Shown in pieces: positions 62,566 through 64,000 of a stretch of DNA of 64,000 nt (its first letter is position 1; each line of letters opens with the position of its first letter). The notes beneath the pieces were generated by a model. The model did no database searches. It saw nothing but the letters and a program-made list of their open reading frames with translations, and had not been told where the DNA came from. Location of the stretch: positions 186,001 through 250,000 of the forward strand of contig NZ_CP015030.1 of assembly GCF_011455695.1 (NCBI RefSeq), read 5' to 3'. Source of the DNA: Mannheimia granulomatis. GTDB lineage: Bacteria > Pseudomonadota > Gammaproteobacteria > Enterobacterales > Pasteurellaceae. The position numbers and the translations under genes were made by a program.

Positions 62566-64000
62566 ATGAAACTAAATTCTCAACAACAACAAGCGGTGGA
62601 ATATACTCAAGGGGCTTGTTTGGTGCTGGCGGGAGCTGGCTCGGGCAAGACTCGTGTGATTATTAATAAAATCGCTCACTTAATTGCAAATTGCGGCTAT
62701 TCGCCGAAGCAGATTGCTGCGGTAACCTTTACCAATAAAGCCGCTCGCGAAATGCGTGAGCGGGTGGCTCACTCTATCGGTAAAGAGCAGAGCAAAGGGC
62801 TGACGATTTCTACTTTTCACACCCTAGGTTTTGAGATTTTAAAGCGTGAATATAAATTGCTTGGTTTTAAATCGGGGATGACCTTATTTGACGAATACGA
62901 CCAAATCGCCTTGCTCAAACATCTATTGCCGGAAAATGTGACAGAAGATAAAGATCTGCTTAAAACCCTGATTTCTACTATTTCAAATTGGAAGAATGGT
63001 TTACTTTCGCCCGAAATGGTGGTTTCTCGTGTATGTAATGAACGTGAGCGGGTGTTCTCACATTTCTACCAGCTATATCAAAATCAGCTAAAAGCCTATA
63101 ATGCGTTAGATTTTGATGATCTCATTATGCTTCCCGTGCTCCTTTTCCTCCAATTTCCTGAAGCAAAAGCTCGCTGGCAGCAAAAAATTCGCTATTTGTT
63201 GGTAGATGAATATCAAGACACCAACACCAGCCAATATGAGTTGATTAAACTGATTGTTGGCGATGAGCCAAACTTTACGGTGGTGGGTGATGATGACCAA
63301 TCCATTTACTCTTGGCGTGGGGCGAAACCTGAGAATATGCAACGCTTACAAGAGGATTTCAACTTAAAAGTTATCAAGCTGGAACAGAATTATCGCTCGA
63401 GCCAGCGGATTTTACATTGTGCCAATATTTTAATTGATAACAACGCCCACTTATTCAGCAAACGCCTTTTTTCAGAGCTGGGCGAGGGCGAAAAGCTAAA
63501 TGTGATTGAGGCAAAAAATGAAGAACATGAAGCCGAGCGAATTGTTGGCGAGCTGATTGCTCATCGTTTTTCTAAAAAGACCAAATATAAAGATTATGCA
63601 ATTTTGTATCGAGGCAACCACCAATCCCGTTTGCTTGAAAAATTACTGATGCAAAACCGTATTCCCTATAAAATTTCCGGCGGCACCTCGTTTTTTTCCC
63701 GAGCGGAAATCAAAGATATGATGGCGTATTTACGGTTGGTAGTAAATCAAGATGATGATGCCGCTTTTTTACGCATTGTGAATACACCAAAACGGGAAAT
63801 AGGGGCGGTAACGCTTGAAAAACTAGGGATGCTCGCCAATGAAAAGCAGGTTAGCTTGTTTGAAGCGATTTTTGATTTTGAGCTGATTCAGCGCCTAACA
63901 CCAAAACCTTACCAAGCCTTGCAGGACTTCGCCCGCTGGATTGTGGAAATTGCTGATCAAGCAGAACGTTCCGACCCGATAGACGCAGTGAAAGATTTAT
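62566..64000 (+). CDS. rep: ATP-dependent DNA helicase Rep, 5' part
   Basis: Rep is a 3'-5' superfamily 1 helicase that clears proteins ahead of the replication fork and helps restart. The open frame runs from the ATG at 62566 to the window end (478 codons). Visible motifs are I ([12 protein letters not shown], near residue 22), Ia ([12 protein letters not shown]), II ([10 protein letters not shown]), III ([15 protein letters not shown]) and IV ([12 protein letters not shown]). [13 protein letters not shown] is close to the E. coli Rep start, and the second domain ([17 protein letters not shown]) favours Rep over UvrD. The C-terminal third lies beyond the window. An uptake word is embedded in codons 8-11. 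Confidence 0.93.
   Translation, partial: MKLNSQQQQAVEYTQGACLVLAGAGSGKTRVIINKIAHLIANCGYSPKQIAAVTFTNKAAREMRERVAHSIGKEQSKGLTISTFHTLGFEILKREYKLLGFKSGMTLFDEYDQIALLKHLLPENVTEDKDLLKTLISTISNWKNGLLSPEMVVSRVCNERERVFSHFYQLYQNQLKAYNALDFDDLIMLPVLLFLQFPEAKARWQQKIRYLLVDEYQDTNTSQYELIKLIVGDEPNFTVVGDDDQSIYSWRGAKPENMQRLQEDFNLKVIKLEQNYRSSQRILHCANILIDNNAHLFSKRLFSELGEGEKLNVIEAKNEEHEAERIVGELIAHRFSKKTKYKDYAILYRGNHQSRLLEKLLMQNRIPYKISGGTSFFSRAEIKDMMAYLRLVVNQDDDAAFLRIVNTPKREIGAVTLEKLGMLANEKQVSLFEAIFDFELIQRLTPKPYQALQDFARWIVEIADQAERSDPIDAVKDL

Overview
The window is chromosomal DNA from a member of the Pasteurellaceae, most likely the Mannheimia / Actinobacillus pleuropneumoniae side of the family. The main evidence is the very frequent DNA-uptake word ACAAGCGGTC with an AT-rich tail containing GCAAA, on both strands and often as facing pairs. 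Supporting evidence is the set of Haemophilus-like genes (Rnf complex, OpsX-type heptosyltransferase, FbpABC, long IlvE) and a moderately AT-rich composition. I saw no tRNA, rRNA or CRISPR array. The species call is an inference.

Layout. 1-1660: very AT-rich accessory DNA with the 3' end of an unknown gene overlapping a frameshifted OLD-like AAA ATPase/TOPRIM gene, closed by a long palindrome. 1750-4105: XRE repressor, divergent IS1595-family transposase with a coupled accessory gene, and a decayed second copy of that accessory gene. 4227-10109: malQ, purD (with a PurR box), the ribosomal operon rpsF-priB-rpsR-rplI with its autoregulatory leader, and dnaQ. 10307-14640: a small lipoprotein gene and the fbpABC ferric-iron transporter, whose gaps are filled with palindromic repeats. 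14790-23229: ettA and an rnfABC-(UPF0126)-DGE operon. 23360-28763: lpxM, pepD, gpt, gmk and a TolC-like lipoprotein. 28821-31324: an amidohydrolase and the thiamine-binding protein ThiB, divergent from a control region holding a PurR box, back-to-back promoters and a TPP riboswitch. 31593-44191: dksA-pcnB-folK, ynbE/ydbH, gloA, rnt, sdaC-sdaA, dusB-fis and sixA. 44319-53886: pyk, opsX, aroF-tyrA, recF, ybaB-recR, grxD, ilvE, a lipoprotein and a RidA-family gene. 53967-64000: epmC, dsbD, artPIQM, potABC without potD, and the start of rep, which is cut by the window end.

How the genes work together. Most of the window is core metabolism and information processing. Themes include small-molecule import by ABC systems (iron, thiamine, arginine, polyamine), redox energy coupling (Rnf), aromatic amino-acid entry (aroF-tyrA), serine catabolism (sdaC-sdaA), growth-rate control (dksA, dusB-fis) and recombination or replication restart (recF, recR, priB, rep). 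The accessory part is the first 4.1 kb.

The most interesting observations are: a TPP riboswitch whose long side arm is closed by two facing uptake sequences; an apparent ATT start codon for pcnB, as in E. coli; uptake sequences used as coding repeats inside rnfC; a UPF0126 membrane gene embedded in the rnf operon; the interrupted OLD-like ATPase with an 8-A tract; and a PurR box sitting over the -35 of a promoter reading toward the amidohydrolase.
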